A stretch of DNA of 64,000 nucleotides from Paraglaciecola mesophila (GCF_009906955.1 NZ_CP047657.1:1-64000); one strand, 5' to 3'. Shown: positions 26,299 to 36,176, counted from the first letter of the stretch. Notes: generated from the sequence alone by a model not told the origin. A program made the numbers and translations.

Positions 26299-26320
26299 GA
26301 GGCCCCAAAGAATGAACGCC

Positions 26321-29300
26321 TTAGTTTTTCAAAGGCAACTCTATGATGACTATTTCACCTATTTGAGAAGTCCCGCCGACGCCGAGGTCAGGGTGCTTCG
26401 TCAGCCCCTGCGTAACGCCTGCGCCAGCATGCCTGTCTTTAACAACGGTGTAACGGGTTTTCACTTTCCCACTGTCAAACGCATTTCTAATTTCTTGTTG
26501 TTGAGATGCACTGAGGCCTGACGTTCGAGACAATGCGCCACCATCATTATTTTGCCCAAAAAGATATCGTTTTGTAAGCTGCCTGCCATCTGCAGTGGAA
26601 CTCAGGCCAGAAAGCCCGGCATTGCCCCTACCAGAAACAAACTTACTTTCATCTATAATGAAGTTGCCACTTGAATCTCTATAAATATTATCTATCCCAT
26701 TGGCTGAAGGATTTCCTGTAACAAAAATTGGCTCAAGATTCTGTGACCTTGCATACATTTGTGATGCTTTTTCACCAATCAAGCCTTTATTGGCGTTGCT
26801 CAAATTGCCCGGGTCAAGACCAAGGCTACGCACATAAGCGTCACCGTCTTGAAGGGTAATATTGGTGTAGCCCATGCCGTTCCGTGATGCTTGGGTTACA
26901 CCTGATTTCCAGCCCCCATCTAGGGTTTGTAAACCAAACGACTCAACGGTACCGTTTTTACTCAAATTCGCAAGCAGTTGGTCAGAACTTAAGGATACTT
27001 GGTCTAAGCCAGATTTTACAGACGTCAAGCCAACAGTATCAAAGTACCTATCTGCAACTTTATAGCCTGCTTTGCCCATGTCGTAGAGAGGAATAAAGCC
27101 AATGCCAGCAAGCGCTACATCTGACCACTCACCATCGTCGAAAATTGCACTGTAGCTTGTAATGCCGAGGTTTCTAACATCCCCGACAAAAAGAAAGTCA
27201 GAAACAAAGGCGGCGCCGTCATTCAACCCAGATAAAAGTGGGTCGTCCCACGCTCTATCACTATGTTCTCCATAAAGAGCACCGTCAACTAATGCGTCAC
27301 CAATGTTAACTACGTCGTCAAACCAAGTGGTATTTGTCTCTGGAAGGTCCATTGGCTCAAAGGCCTGTTTACCGCCGGCGTTTCCGCCATTGATAAGGTA
27401 ACCTGCAGCACCAGTGACAGGATCGAGCACGATGTAACCAATACCATTCCATTCACCGATGAGGAGCTGTTCTTTAGGAGTAATGACGATGCGACCGCTA
27501 TTCACAGCATTGCGCATACTTGTTTCAATATTGGCGGGTAAGTCAATTTCTGCCAATGCAGTATTTAGATTTGCACTCTTAATGACATAAATTGGTACTT
27601 CGTGAAGAGCTGCAAAGCGCAGAATAGACATGGTTGAATTGGACGGCCAGCCTAGCGTTTTCTCAAATACCGCATGCTCTAAGCCTGAGGCGGCCACACC
27701 GGTGGCAAACAAGACCGCGGCTCTATCAACAGGATTGCTATTTTTGAATGAAAAAATACTGTAAATATTGCGTGGGGCGTCGATACCACGACTGCCAACC
27801 GCCATTTTGTACTCGCCATTGGGAGCGCGTTCCGCTGTCAAATCTATCGACATCAACGCTTCTGATATTTTGTGGTAAATCATCGCACCACTACCAGTAC
27901 TTACATTATTAATAGCATTATCTAGTTGCTTAAAATAAGACAATCCGAGAACGTGCATTAATTGACCAGAATAGCGCTCATCCATAGCATTGTTGCGATA
28001 TGTGTTTGATGCGGAGTTCAGCTTCGTGACTTGTTCATCAAAATAACTTTCGCTGATGTGCTGTGGGTCTAACGCAATGGCGTGAATGCCTCCAACGGTT
28101 ACAAAGTGAGTAGCGGCACCATCATTGATGTTTCCGTTCAAGAACGTGACAGTCAATTCTTGATAGCTACCCAGTGAATTTGCAGAGCCTGTAGCTAAGG
28201 TTACTCCATTCGCTTTCAGCTTTGGCACTAAGTTAACAGACTGATAGTTTAATCCGAGCAGCCCACCGTTCGCATTGATAGTGTTGCGGTCAGCTGATGT
28301 GGCGCCTTCATAACTAACAGTCAGTCTTTTACCAATGACGTTTCGAAGCTCAAGGGTATGGTTCATCCCTCCCATCGTCACGCGTATTTTGTGAAGGTGG
28401 TTGCTTGCAAACGTTTTAGATGTGCTAGGTGTACCTACTTTGGTATAAGGCAAAGGTTGCCCAAAACCTAAGTACATAGCGCGATAAGGGCTCCTTGTGC
28501 TGATAACGTCGTCGTAAGTCAAATTTTGATTAGCTTGTAGATAGTCCCCAACCAACGCTTGCGAATTATCTGAAACCTCTTCTGCAATACTGATATCAGG
28601 TAACATTATGCCGTTAGGGTTATCTAGTGCACCAGTTGCACTCAGCTGGTCAAGAAGTGCTGTTGAATCGACACCTGCTTGCGCATTCAAATCAACTACG
28701 TCGGGTATCGTATGCCCTTTAAATGAAGGGTCGACATCAACCCACGAAGATGATGATGTTTCTTTTACTTGCAGCCAAACATGATTAAATTGCACGATGA
28801 CCAAGTTACCTTGGGTATCCACTGAGCCAGACACAGAGTAACCCGACGTGTTCAATAGGTTTGCCGCTTCCATGGCGTTGTCTACACCCACGAACTCTTT
28901 TACTTGCTCTCCCGTCAACTGAATGCGACCGAACGCATAACGCCAATCGAAAACAAGATTATTGGTATCGATAACTGAGGCATAGAGTGATGCAAGCTCA
29001 AATGCATTACCTGACTTGTCTTTCGCGACCATCTCCGGGCTTTTTATGACGCCGTAGTAATATGGGTAAGTCTCGTAATCACGCAGCATATCATCCAGAA
29101 AGGTTGCCGCTGAGTTGGGTTGGGGACATCCAATTGCACAGCTAGTGGTTAGCATGGTCGAAACGGACGGCGATTGAGCTATAAAGCCATTACGCTTAAG
29201 CGCCATTTCCCGCGTTGTTTTATGCGCCGCCATACTTTTGAAGTCAGGTGCGGCTTTAAGCTCCAGGGGGACAGAATGCAATGAATTAGGGAGAACGCCT

Positions 29301-29455
29301 GAATCAATAGCTCTTAGAGGCTCAAGTTCTCCGTTGATGAATCTTTCAGCATCGTCCTTTTGAGAGGCGAAAGCCGAACTGGACATAGTGACAACCATTA
29401 TGGCGGATGAGAATGTTGCCAATAATGATTTTAATCCACGATGTTTTATTTTCAT
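26321..29455 (-). CDS. secreted polymorphic toxin: transglutaminase-like domain plus PD-(D/E)xK-like tip
   Basis: 1044 aa with a signal peptide (ending SAFA, about residue 30). Residues about 120-260 look like a transglutaminase core: GNAFELASLYASVI where the Cys would sit (Ala in place of Cys), HVWLQVKE for the His and WVDVDPSF for the Asp, so the fold may be kept without activity. A long middle region (about 300-850) is beta-rich. It has a hydrophobic VTGAAGYLINGG region. The C-terminal about 150 residues contain IGEKASQMYA, GIDNIYRDSSGNFIIDESKF and GRQLTKRYL. This matches the E...D...ExK order of PD-(D/E)xK nuclease toxins found at contact-dependent toxin tips. The downstream gene is the likely immunity protein. 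Confidence 0.72.
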   Translation of the reverse strand: MKIKHRGLKSLLATFSSAIMVVTMSSSAFASQKDDAERFINGELEPLRAIDSGVLPNSLHSVPLELKAAPDFKSMAAHKTTREMALKRNGFIAQSPSVSTMLTTSCAIGCPQPNSAATFLDDMLRDYETYPYYYGVIKSPEMVAKDKSGNAFELASLYASVIDTNNLVFDWRYAFGRIQLTGEQVKEFVGVDNAMEAANLLNTSGYSVSGSVDTQGNLVIVQFNHVWLQVKETSSSSWVDVDPSFKGHTIPDVVDLNAQAGVDSTALLDQLSATGALDNPNGIMLPDISIAEEVSDNSQALVGDYLQANQNLTYDDVISTRSPYRAMYLGFGQPLPYTKVGTPSTSKTFASNHLHKIRVTMGGMNHTLELRNVIGKRLTVSYEGATSADRNTINANGGLLGLNYQSVNLVPKLKANGVTLATGSANSLGSYQELTVTFLNGNINDGAATHFVTVGGIHAIALDPQHISESYFDEQVTKLNSASNTYRNNAMDERYSGQLMHVLGLSYFKQLDNAINNVSTGSGAMIYHKISEALMSIDLTAERAPNGEYKMAVGSRGIDAPRNIYSIFSFKNSNPVDRAAVLFATGVAASGLEHAVFEKTLGWPSNSTMSILRFAALHEVPIYVIKSANLNTALAEIDLPANIETSMRNAVNSGRIVITPKEQLLIGEWNGIGYIVLDPVTGAAGYLINGGNAGGKQAFEPMDLPETNTTWFDDVVNIGDALVDGALYGEHSDRAWDDPLLSGLNDGAAFVSDFLFVGDVRNLGITSYSAIFDDGEWSDVALAGIGFIPLYDMGKAGYKVADRYFDTVGLTSVKSGLDQVSLSSDQLLANLSKNGTVESFGLQTLDGGWKSGVTQASRNGMGYTNITLQDGDAYVRSLGLDPGNLSNANKGLIGEKASQMYARSQNLEPIFVTGNPSANGIDNIYRDSSGNFIIDESKFVSGRGNAGLSGLSSTADGRQLTKRYLFGQNNDGGALSRTSGLSASQQQEIRNAFDSGKVKTRYTVVKDRHAGAGVTQGLTKHPDLGVGGTSQIGEIVIIELPLKN

Positions 29456-29574
29456 GAATGTTTCCTTAAATGATTTTATTGTGGCTACTGCTCCATGCCA
29501 CGAGATTTGAAAGAAATTACATACCTAGTGATGTTGACGGTTCTTTTTCTCCTTTTGTGAATTGAACATGTAAA

Positions 29575-29588
29575 GTGCCAAAAGGCAC
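29575..29588 (-). terminator. short hairpin GTGCC-TTTT-GGCAC
   Basis: A 5-bp stem between the small membrane protein gene and the large toxin gene on the minus strand. Weak; possible terminator of the upstream gene. Confidence 0.25.
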
Positions 29589-29649
29589 GCGCAAGAACTC
29601 CTCGCAGATGGAATCTGAGATAAATGAAAGTCTTAATGGTATTTAAATG

Positions 29650-29988
29650 CTAATTAGTAGCGGTGGCCGGGCTCTGCATTCTGTTTCCCACGAGCAGTAC
29701 AACAATCATGGGTAAAAGTGCCGCCAACCCAATAATCGGCGTAATGGTCAGTGATACGACAAAAGCGAGAACGCCTAATATACAGTTTGATTTGTATAGC
29801 GATGATTTAAGTATTATCAAAAAACCAAGTGAAAGCGTTATTGCATACACGATTAATGCGCCCACCACGCGGGCGATTTGATCATCTGAATATGTACCTA
29901 AGTTTGTGTAAAGGGTAAAACGAGAGTAGATAAGAAGCGCTATAGCGATAAAAACGTAAATAACTGCGAAATTAAACGACTTTTTCAT
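29650..29988 (-). CDS. small integral membrane protein
   Basis: 112 aa from the ATG at 29988, which has AAGGATT upstream; a longer open frame reaches 30138, but its extra N-terminus has no start signals. Three membrane segments are visible: FAVIYVFIAIALLIYS, VVGALIVYAITLSLGFLIIL, and a long ILGVLAFVVSLTITPIIGLA to LLPMIVVLLVG stretch. No family recognised. Alone upstream of the secreted toxin gene; a link between them is not evident. Confidence 0.55.
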   Translation of the reverse strand: MKKSFNFAVIYVFIAIALLIYSRFTLYTNLGTYSDDQIARVVGALIVYAITLSLGFLIILKSSLYKSNCILGVLAFVVSLTITPIIGLAALLPMIVVLLVGNRMQSPATATN

Positions 29989-30466
29989 GATACTAATCCT
30001 TGTTGAGCTTCCTTGATTAGAGATTGCTGGCCATACTGGACCTAAAAGCAAAAGTTCGCTGGTAAAGATATTTGTTACAAACTCTAAGTTAGACTTTAGT
30101 ATAGGATTGCTAAATGGCGTGGTCAATAAATTTACCAAAACACAGTTGGGCAGCTTCTCCTAAGTTAGCCGGTAAATTAACAGGACAGCCATGTTAATTA
30201 TTAGGCGCATGTTTTGGCTGGTTATCTGATAAGGTCGTTATTTTCTATCATGTCTTTTGAAGCAAATCGAAAGACTATACTTTTAACGTTAGGTAAATAA
30301 ACGTTGTGTTGCCTTCGCTTGCTTTTGATGCCTAATGATTCGAATGGGTTTCGTGCTCACAGCGATAAACTTTATTTTAAAGCGTTAGTTCACTGGTAAT
30401 GCGAAAGTAAAAGTTAATGGTTAACGCCTTACTTGATAGATTTCGGTAAGTATTGAAGGGATAAAA
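29989..30466. other. gene-free stretch
   Basis: Intergenic region between divergent genes with no repeat or RNA that I recognise. Promoters for both sides must lie here. Confidence 0.35.
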
Positions 30467-30977
30467 ATGATTAAGAAAAGTCTGCTTTGTTTACTTATGC
30501 TGGTTTGTTTTAATGTATTAGCTGAAGGCAAATTCCCAAACCTGATGTTCCTAGACGATAAGCAGCAATCACCTCGTGCAAATCTCACTGCGGTGAACTG
30601 GCTGACAGGCCATTGGCGCGGCGAAGCGTTTGGTGGGTTAGTGGAAGAGGTGTGGTCCCCCCCCTATGGGTGGCAGCATGATGGGCGCATTTAAGCTGGT
30701 GGTTGAAGACCAAGTACAATTCTACGAAATTGAAACCATATCACAGGTCAATGATACGCTTATGTTCAGGTTGAAGCACTTCAATAAAGACCTAACAGGC
30801 TGGGAAGAGAAAGACAAAACGGTCGATTTCAAATTAGTCAAAGTCACAGACAATAAAGTCTACTTCAACGGTTTGACTCTTGAGCGAATCAACGACAATG
30901 AAATAAATATTTATGTGGCCATTGAGCAAGAGGGCAACACCACGGAAGAAAAGTTTAATTATAAAAGGGTTGAGTGA
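30467..30977 (+). pseudogene. DUF6265-like exported protein, frameshifted in a C8 tract
   Basis: A signal peptide (ending LAEGK, about residue 22) and NWLTGHWRGEAFGGLVEEVWSP belong to frame one, which goes out of phase at 30657-30664 and stops at 30694. The continuation MGGSMMGAFKLVVEDQVQFYE through HFNKDLTGWEEKD lies in another frame (30666-30977). The DUF6265 family pattern is WLaGtWrGegfGG..EEvWSPPmGGSMmGmF...FyE...HF..dLtgWE, so the two halves are one gene. TCC-CCC-CCT (seven C) would restore it, but the sequence has eight C. Either a slippery phase-variable tract or a simple mutation. Confidence 0.82.
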
Positions 30978-31240
30978 AATGCATTTTGTGTAAGCAAGGG
31001 AGCAGAAACAGTAGCTGGCGCAGAACCACGCCCAAACTCAAGCCAAAGGCGCTTGGTGTTAACAGGCCAAATTGAAATAGCTATCATTTAGCCTGTCAGC
31101 CTGTTATGAGCGAAAAGCGGACCGTGACCACCGCGATGGTGGTGGTCTGCTTAAGACAAATGGACTAAACCGCTACGCGGTAGCAGTGCCGCTCCCACCG
31201 CTGTAATTGTATTCTGACCTCGTTCTCCGCTCCTAAGCTG
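30978..31240. other. gene-free stretch upstream of the IS91 genes
   Basis: Contains a GC-rich stem (GACCACC...GGTGGTGGTC, about 31128-31151) and GCTACGCGGTAGC (about 31172-31184). These may be part of the left terminus of the IS91-family element; its exact boundary cannot be fixed without a second copy. Confidence 0.4.
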
Positions 31241-31283
31241 AAGGAAGGGCAATGTTGCCCTGAGTTCACTCAGGAGTGAAACC

Positions 31284-32156
31284 ATGAGTTATTTTACAGA
31301 AAGCACCAGTCCTTTACGTCAGCGCATGATTGAAGACATGACCATGCGTAGGCTCAGTCCCAAAACGCAAATCGGCTACATCAGAGGTGGGAAGAAACTC
31401 GCCGCGTATTTGAAACGCTCGCCAGAAGATGTCACGGCTGAAGAACTACGGCAATTCCAACTCGCGCTGGCCGAGCAAGGCGCATCTAACATCACCATCA
31501 ACGCCACGTTATCGGGTTTAAAGTTCTTATTTCATAAGACCCTGAATCGACTCGATGTGATGCTCAAAGTTAGCACCGTGCCGGTGCCAAGGAAGTTGCC
31601 TACGGTCTTGAGTAAAGAGGAGGTTAAGCAACTGATTGATGCCACCCATAGTATCAAATACAAAGCTGCATTCTCGGTCGCGTATGGGGCTGGGTTGCGG
31701 ATTGGCGAACTGGTTGCGCTGAAGGTGACGGATATCGACAGTTCTCGCATGCTGTTGCGCATTGAGCAAGGCAAAGGCAAGAAAGACAGGATGGCGATGT
31801 TGTCGCCAATGCTGTTGACCACCCTTCGCCAATGGTACAAACATGCCAAAGCGCATCACTTGATGCTTAACGGCGGTTGGTTGTTTCCGGGACAAAATCC
31901 CCTCAACCCAATCGGCACCCGTCAGCTCAGTCGTGCGTGTAAATCAGCGTGTATTGACGCCGGGCTGACTAAAAAAGTCTCCATGCATACGCTTCGGCAC
32001 AGTTTCGCCACGCACTTACTGGAAGATAAAGTCGATATCCGGGTCATCCAAACCTTGTTGGGGCATAGTAAACTGGAGACCACCGCTTTGTATGCGCAAG
32101 TCGCCAGCAAACTGTTGCAAGAGGTGGTCAGTCCGCTAGATACATTGGCATCGTGA
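31284..32156 (+). CDS. tyrosine recombinase of the IS91-family element
   Basis: 290 aa, start ATG with CAGGAG upstream. An N-terminal SAM-like domain (RQRMIEDMTMRRLSPKTQIGYIRG) is followed by the catalytic domain: Arg in GAGLRIGEL (about 138), HTLRHSFATHLLE (about 237), LLGHSKLETT (about 261) and Tyr in TALYAQV (about 270). All catalytic residues are present. It probably assists integration or resolution of the element. Confidence 0.9.
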   Translation: MSYFTESTSPLRQRMIEDMTMRRLSPKTQIGYIRGGKKLAAYLKRSPEDVTAEELRQFQLALAEQGASNITINATLSGLKFLFHKTLNRLDVMLKVSTVPVPRKLPTVLSKEEVKQLIDATHSIKYKAAFSVAYGAGLRIGELVALKVTDIDSSRMLLRIEQGKGKKDRMAMLSPMLLTTLRQWYKHAKAHHLMLNGGWLFPGQNPLNPIGTRQLSRACKSACIDAGLTKKVSMHTLRHSFATHLLEDKVDIRVIQTLLGHSKLETTALYAQVASKLLQEVVSPLDTLAS

Positions 32157-32166
32157 GCGTGACAAC

Positions 32167-33201
32167 ATGTCAAATAACTCACGGACTCCACTGGACGTGG
32201 CGGATGTGTTTCGTCTGTCTGGCGACAATTACAAAGCAGCACATCGTGGCCATCTAAGTCTAGCGCAACTCAAAGTCATGTCAGCCATTGAGCGCTGTCG
32301 AAGTGCGCAACTAGGCGCCCATCACTTGCATTGTGAACACTGCGATACCGATGCCATCGCATATAACTCCTGCCGCAATCGGCATTGTCCGAAGTGTCAG
32401 GGCGCCAGTGCCAAACGCTGGTTTGCAGCCAGAGAAAAACAGTTGTTGCCCGTGGCGTATTACCATGTGGTATTCACGCTACCGGCCGAAGTGGCACAGT
32501 TGGCCTTTTACAACAAAGCGCTGATGTATCAGCTGTTGTTCAAAGCCGCATCACAGACGCTGCTAATCATTGCCGGTGACACTCGACATCTGGGCGCTGA
32601 AATTGGTACCACCATGGTCTTGCACACGTGGGGCTCAGCGATGATGCATCACCCGCATGTGCATTGTATTGTCCCCGGTGGTGGTTTGGATAAAGCTAAG
32701 CAATGGAAAGCCTGTAAAAAGGGCTTCTTCTTGCCCGTTCGGGTGTTGTCTCGCTTGTTTCGCCGCTTGTACATGCAAGGGGTGGCAGAGTTGTATGCAT
32801 CCAAGCAACTCCTGTGCTTCGGGGACTTGACCCAAGCTATTGGCTTTGAACACGCAGCGCACTTCACAGCATGGTGCAAACAGCAACAATCCATGGAATG
32901 GGTCGTATATGCCAAACCGCCGTTTGCAGGGCCCAGAGCCGTGCTGAAGTACCTGTCGCGTTATACGCACCGCGTCGCGATAGCGAATCGGCGGCTGCAA
33001 TCCATCGATGCAACACACGTCACGTTTACGTACAAGGACTACCGGCGCAAAGGCAATAACATGCACCGCGCCATGCAACTGACTTGTGGCGAGTTCATGC
33101 GTCGGTTCTTGTTGCATGTGCTACCAACCGGGTTTCACCGTATACGGCATTATGGTTTGTTGGCCAGTAAAGCCAAACTCAATGTGGCTAGGCAAGCATA
33201 G
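32167..33201 (+). pseudogene. IS91-type HUH transposase with premature amber stop
   Basis: N-terminal zinc ribbon (CEHCDTDAIAYNSCRNRHCPKC, about 56-78), then the HUH motif HPHVHCIVPGGG (about 161-172) and the Tyr-bearing KYLSRYTHRVAI (about 260-270), as in IS91/IS801 rolling-circle transposases. After 344 codons a TAG interrupts LNVARQA. In the same frame the reading continues to 33354 with the expected C-terminal zinc ribbon FVCRQCHSPM and RAPPTLN. The full protein would be about 395 aa. The catalytic core is intact, so loss of activity is likely but not certain. Confidence 0.8.
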
Positions 33202-33354
33202 CAAGTAGAGCCGGAGCAAGAAACAGCAGAGACTGTCGACGACACTGAGACAAGTTCAACGCCCTTCGTGTGCAGGCAATGTCATTCACCAATGACGGTA
33301 TCGGCGCTCAGGCTTCCCGCTTACTTACCAAGAGCACCACCTACATTGAATTAG

Positions 33355-34060
33355 TGGCCACTGATGCTCCCAAAGAATCGTCTTTACTGGTGAGGGTAGC
33401 GCTGTACTTGAAGCCACAAAAACCACATTACAAGGATTAAAACGAAGCAAACAAACTGAGTAAAAACGTGAAAAATAGATGCGAATAGAAAGAAAGCACG
33501 ACTGGAAACAAGTGATCAAGACGATCATCCTCTACGGCAGACTCACCTCCATCATCGAAATCCCCATAACGACACCACCGGGGTAACATCCCGCGGTTTC
33601 GTCCACTGGAGATTATCATCTATCTACCCCAGACGAGGACATCAACGAGGATCTGAATGGGGGACAGATAACTGATAATCTAAACATTTTCTTCCGTTTA
33701 AGTTTTGAAATTTGAACGGCAGCTGTGTACGTAAAGCGGAAGTTGGCACTATAAAAATTGACTGACGTCAATGAGCGATCAGGAGTCCCTCGACTGATTC
33801 TACCCTTCTGTATTCACTAAAATAGCTGACTAAAATATTTTTGATTATTTAGGCGTAAACCCCCTGTTTGGATATACAAGTTAAAGGGCTTTCCCATATA
33901 TTCAGGAAAACGACCCAATCGCTCGTTTTTGTTCTTATCATTTTATCCAGATCGCCAGTTTTCCTTTATGTAGCAATATGATAGTTAGTTTGGTATTAAT
34001 AGCGGAAGTATAAAAGTGAACGATGCGTCGGCAGAAAAACGCGCAAATCGCGCTATATTA
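33355..34060. other. gene-free stretch between IS91 and the first cassette
   Basis: Many short open frames on both strands, none with coding character. The last part (GCGCGCAAATCGCGC region near 34040, then ATTGTTAGCTGC at 34057) looks like the right end of an integron-type recombination site. Confidence 0.4.
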
Positions 34061-34085
34061 AATTGTTAGCTGCTTGAAGGACTTA

Positions 34086-34610
34086 ATGGACATGGATTTT
34101 CATACTAAACTAAAAAACGCAGAGTTTTGGTTTACACAAGCGTCTCAAATGTTTGAAGCATCAAAGGCTTTATTTAACTCAATGACTTCAAAGGATTCAT
34201 CAGATGAACTTCGAGTTGGTGCGCATAAAGGATCTCTTTTTTTACTAGGAATAGCCACTGAAAATGCTTTCAAAGGAGTTTTGGCTTTTAAAGAAGAACT
34301 AAAAATTGAAAATGAGAGACTAAAACCAATTACCCCAAAAGGTGTTTCTCCCCATGACTTGGAATGGCTTTCAGAAAAAATAGGCCATACTTTTTCTGAA
34401 AAGGAGATAGAGTTGTTTAAACGCTTAAGTGTATACACCATCTGGGCAGGTAAATACGGAACACCTCTAAAGAAAAGTGAGTTCCTCAAAGATAAAGGGG
34501 CACTGTTTCAGAGCGAATCCGATTACGATGTTATATCTGACGTTATCTCAAGGCTCAAGATCGAAGCTGGATTCAATAAGAATTCAGGATGGCCATCATT
34601 ACGCAGCTAA
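34086..34610 (+). CDS. cassette-borne HEPN-like protein
   Basis: 174 aa from the ATG at 34086 (GAAGGA 6 bp upstream). All-helical with the run SLFLLGIATENAFKGVLAFKEEL and later SPHDLEWLSEKIG. This pairs a helix carrying K-x-x-L-L-x-G-x-A-x-E with an H-D-L motif, as in HEPN/AbiV-like proteins. No RxxxxH motif is obvious, so RNase activity is doubtful. It lies tightly between a GTTAGCT-type site and an attC-like repeat, with no promoter of its own, the standard layout of an integron cassette gene. Confidence 0.6.
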   Translation: MDMDFHTKLKNAEFWFTQASQMFEASKALFNSMTSKDSSDELRVGAHKGSLFLLGIATENAFKGVLAFKEELKIENERLKPITPKGVSPHDLEWLSEKIGHTFSEKEIELFKRLSVYTIWAGKYGTPLKKSEFLKDKGALFQSESDYDVISDVISRLKIEAGFNKNSGWPSLRS

Positions 34611-34722
34611 CAAACGCATAAACACTCGCTGCGCTCGCTAGGGACAAAAACACGTAGGCTCCCTGCGCTTCGCTTGGTATTGTAGCCTACGTATTTTTGC
34701 CCGTTATGCGGGCCGTTATGTG
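34605..34722 (+). repeat. attC-like integron recombination site
   Basis: Begins GCTAACAAACGCATAA and ends TTGCCCGTTATGCGGGCCGTTATG, whose outer parts (ACGCATAA / TTATGCGG) are complementary. The middle holds ACGTAGGCT and AGCCTACGT as complementary arms. This folded layout and the AAC...GTT ends match large attC sites of chromosomal (Vibrio-type) integrons. Confidence 0.65.
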
Positions 34723-34734
34723 GCAAGGAAGTAC

Positions 34735-35077
34735 TTTGAATTGGTCTAGTATAATTAAATTTTCAGTTTTCCATTTCGTTGCTATTACCTTAGTGAGCAC
34801 TTTAACTACTTTGCTAATTGGCGCAGATAATTTAGTTAAACAATCTAGTATTGATTCACTTTTTTATTTTCAGGCTCCTTCAGCGTTAGTTGGTTTAGTT
34901 GTTTTAAGCTTTTATGCTAGGGTCCAAAAGTCCCAAGCTTTATTGCATTTAACTGTTGCTGTAGTTATAAGTGACATACTCGGCTTTGTTATTTTATCTG
35001 CACTTATGGGCAAGCTATATTTTGCTCCAACTTGGGCAATAGATTTATTTATTACCGCCTTCCCGAATTCAGGTAAT
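34735..35077 (+). pseudogene. cassette-borne membrane protein, interrupted by IS30
   Basis: Starts at TTG 34735 (AAGGAAG upstream) or ATG 34718. Three to four membrane segments: IIKFSVFHFVAITLVSTL, ALVGLVVLSFYA, LLHLTVAVVISDILGFVILSALM and TWAIDLFITAFP. At 35077/35078 an IS30-family element begins. After the element (36136-36192) an open frame GVEFAFTILVANF and a stop gives a plausible C-terminus. Loss of function is likely because the last membrane segment is cut. Confidence 0.65.
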
Positions 35078-36134
35078 AAGTGCACCACTCATGGTTAATT
35101 GGGGATAGACGAACAACTGCCTGTTGGTGGTATTCTTAAGTCGCCAAACAAAAAGAGTATCACCATGAGTTACAAGCAGTTGATCGAAGGACAAAGATAT
35201 CAGATAGAGGCCTACTTGCGCGAGGGTTTCAGTTATCGGGAAATAGGAAAGCGATTGTGTGTCAGTCACAGCACCATCAGCCGGGAAGTTCGACGCAATC
35301 GCTTGAGAGACAGTCATTATTTGCCTGAATTGGCGCAGAGTAAAACGAGACGGCGGCGATGTCAGGCTGCTAAATATCAAGTGCCTGCACTCACCATTGG
35401 GTTTGTTGAGTACGGTCTCTCTCAGAAATGGAGTCCTGAGCAGATTGCTGGTGTGGGTAAAATTGTTGGTTACCCAGTCAGCCATGAGTGGATTTACGGC
35501 TACGTTCAACGAGACAAATCAGTGGGTGGCAAACTGTACAAACAGCTGCGACAAGGCCGCCGTAAGTACCGTAAAGGCAGCCGAGCGAAACGCGTTATCA
35601 TTCCAAATCGCGTTGGAATTGAGTGTCGTCCAGCCATCGTAGATGAGAAAGAACGCTTTGGTGATTGGGAAGTAGATACGGTGCTAGGCAAGCACGGTAC
35701 AGGTGCCATTGTGAGTTTAGTAGAGCGTAAAAGTAAGTTGTACTTGATACGCAAGGTGCCCGCTAAAAGCGCGGCTGATGTAGGCAGAGCGATGGTAGGT
35801 ATGCTGTGGCGCTACCGTAGTCATGTGCACACGATAACAGCTGATAATGGCGGAGAATTCTGCGGTCATGAACAGGTTGCAGAAAAACTAAAAACCGATA
35901 TCTACTTCGCCAATCCCTACTCATCTTGGGAGCGAGGATTGAACGAGAATTTTAACGGCTTGCTAAGGCAATATATTAAAAAAGGCACCGATTTAAGGAC
36001 CGTTACAAACGAACAGGTCGCTGACACGCAACGGGCACTTAACCTGAGGCCAAGAAAATGCCTCGGGTATAGACAACCCTTAGTTGTTTTTAATGAACTA
36101 CGCAGCGCAGCTTAATTTAGCGAGTGGTGCACTT
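35078..36134 (+). mobile_element. IS30-family element, intact
   Basis: Inverted ends AAGTGCACCACTC (35078-35090) and GAGTGGTGCACTT (36122-36134), perfect over 13 bp, enclosing one transposase gene. Total 1057 bp, usual for the family. No clear target duplication; a GAATTC occurs just outside both ends, which may be chance. Confidence 0.88.
35165..36115 (+). CDS. IS30-family transposase
   Basis: 316 aa from the ATG at 35165. N-terminal helix-turn-helix (QIEAYLREGFSYREIGKRL then HSTISREVRRN) and a DDE domain with Asp in DWEVDTVLGK, Asp in TADNGGEF and Glu in LNENFNGLLRQYI, the signature of the family. Full length and open, so the element is probably active. Confidence 0.92.
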   Translation: MSYKQLIEGQRYQIEAYLREGFSYREIGKRLCVSHSTISREVRRNRLRDSHYLPELAQSKTRRRRCQAAKYQVPALTIGFVEYGLSQKWSPEQIAGVGKIVGYPVSHEWIYGYVQRDKSVGGKLYKQLRQGRRKYRKGSRAKRVIIPNRVGIECRPAIVDEKERFGDWEVDTVLGKHGTGAIVSLVERKSKLYLIRKVPAKSAADVGRAMVGMLWRYRSHVHTITADNGGEFCGHEQVAEKLKTDIYFANPYSSWERGLNENFNGLLRQYIKKGTDLRTVTNEQVADTQRALNLRPRKCLGYRQPLVVFNELRSAA

Positions 36135-36176
36135 CGGAGTTGAATTCGCGTTTACAATATTAGTGGCTAACTTTAC

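Larger units (their letters stand above)
31240..33354 (+). mobile_element. IS91-family element with companion tyrosine recombinase
   Basis: Two adjacent genes, a phage-type recombinase and an IS91-type HUH transposase 10 bp apart, form the usual pair of one IS91 subgroup. GC content is clearly higher than in the flanks, a sign of import. Outer boundaries are approximate. The transposase has an in-frame TAG. Confidence 0.8.

Noticed and set aside
31527..33117. Long minus-strand open frames inside the IS91 genes
   Set aside because: Shadows of GC-rich coding sequence on the plus strand, with no start signals of their own.
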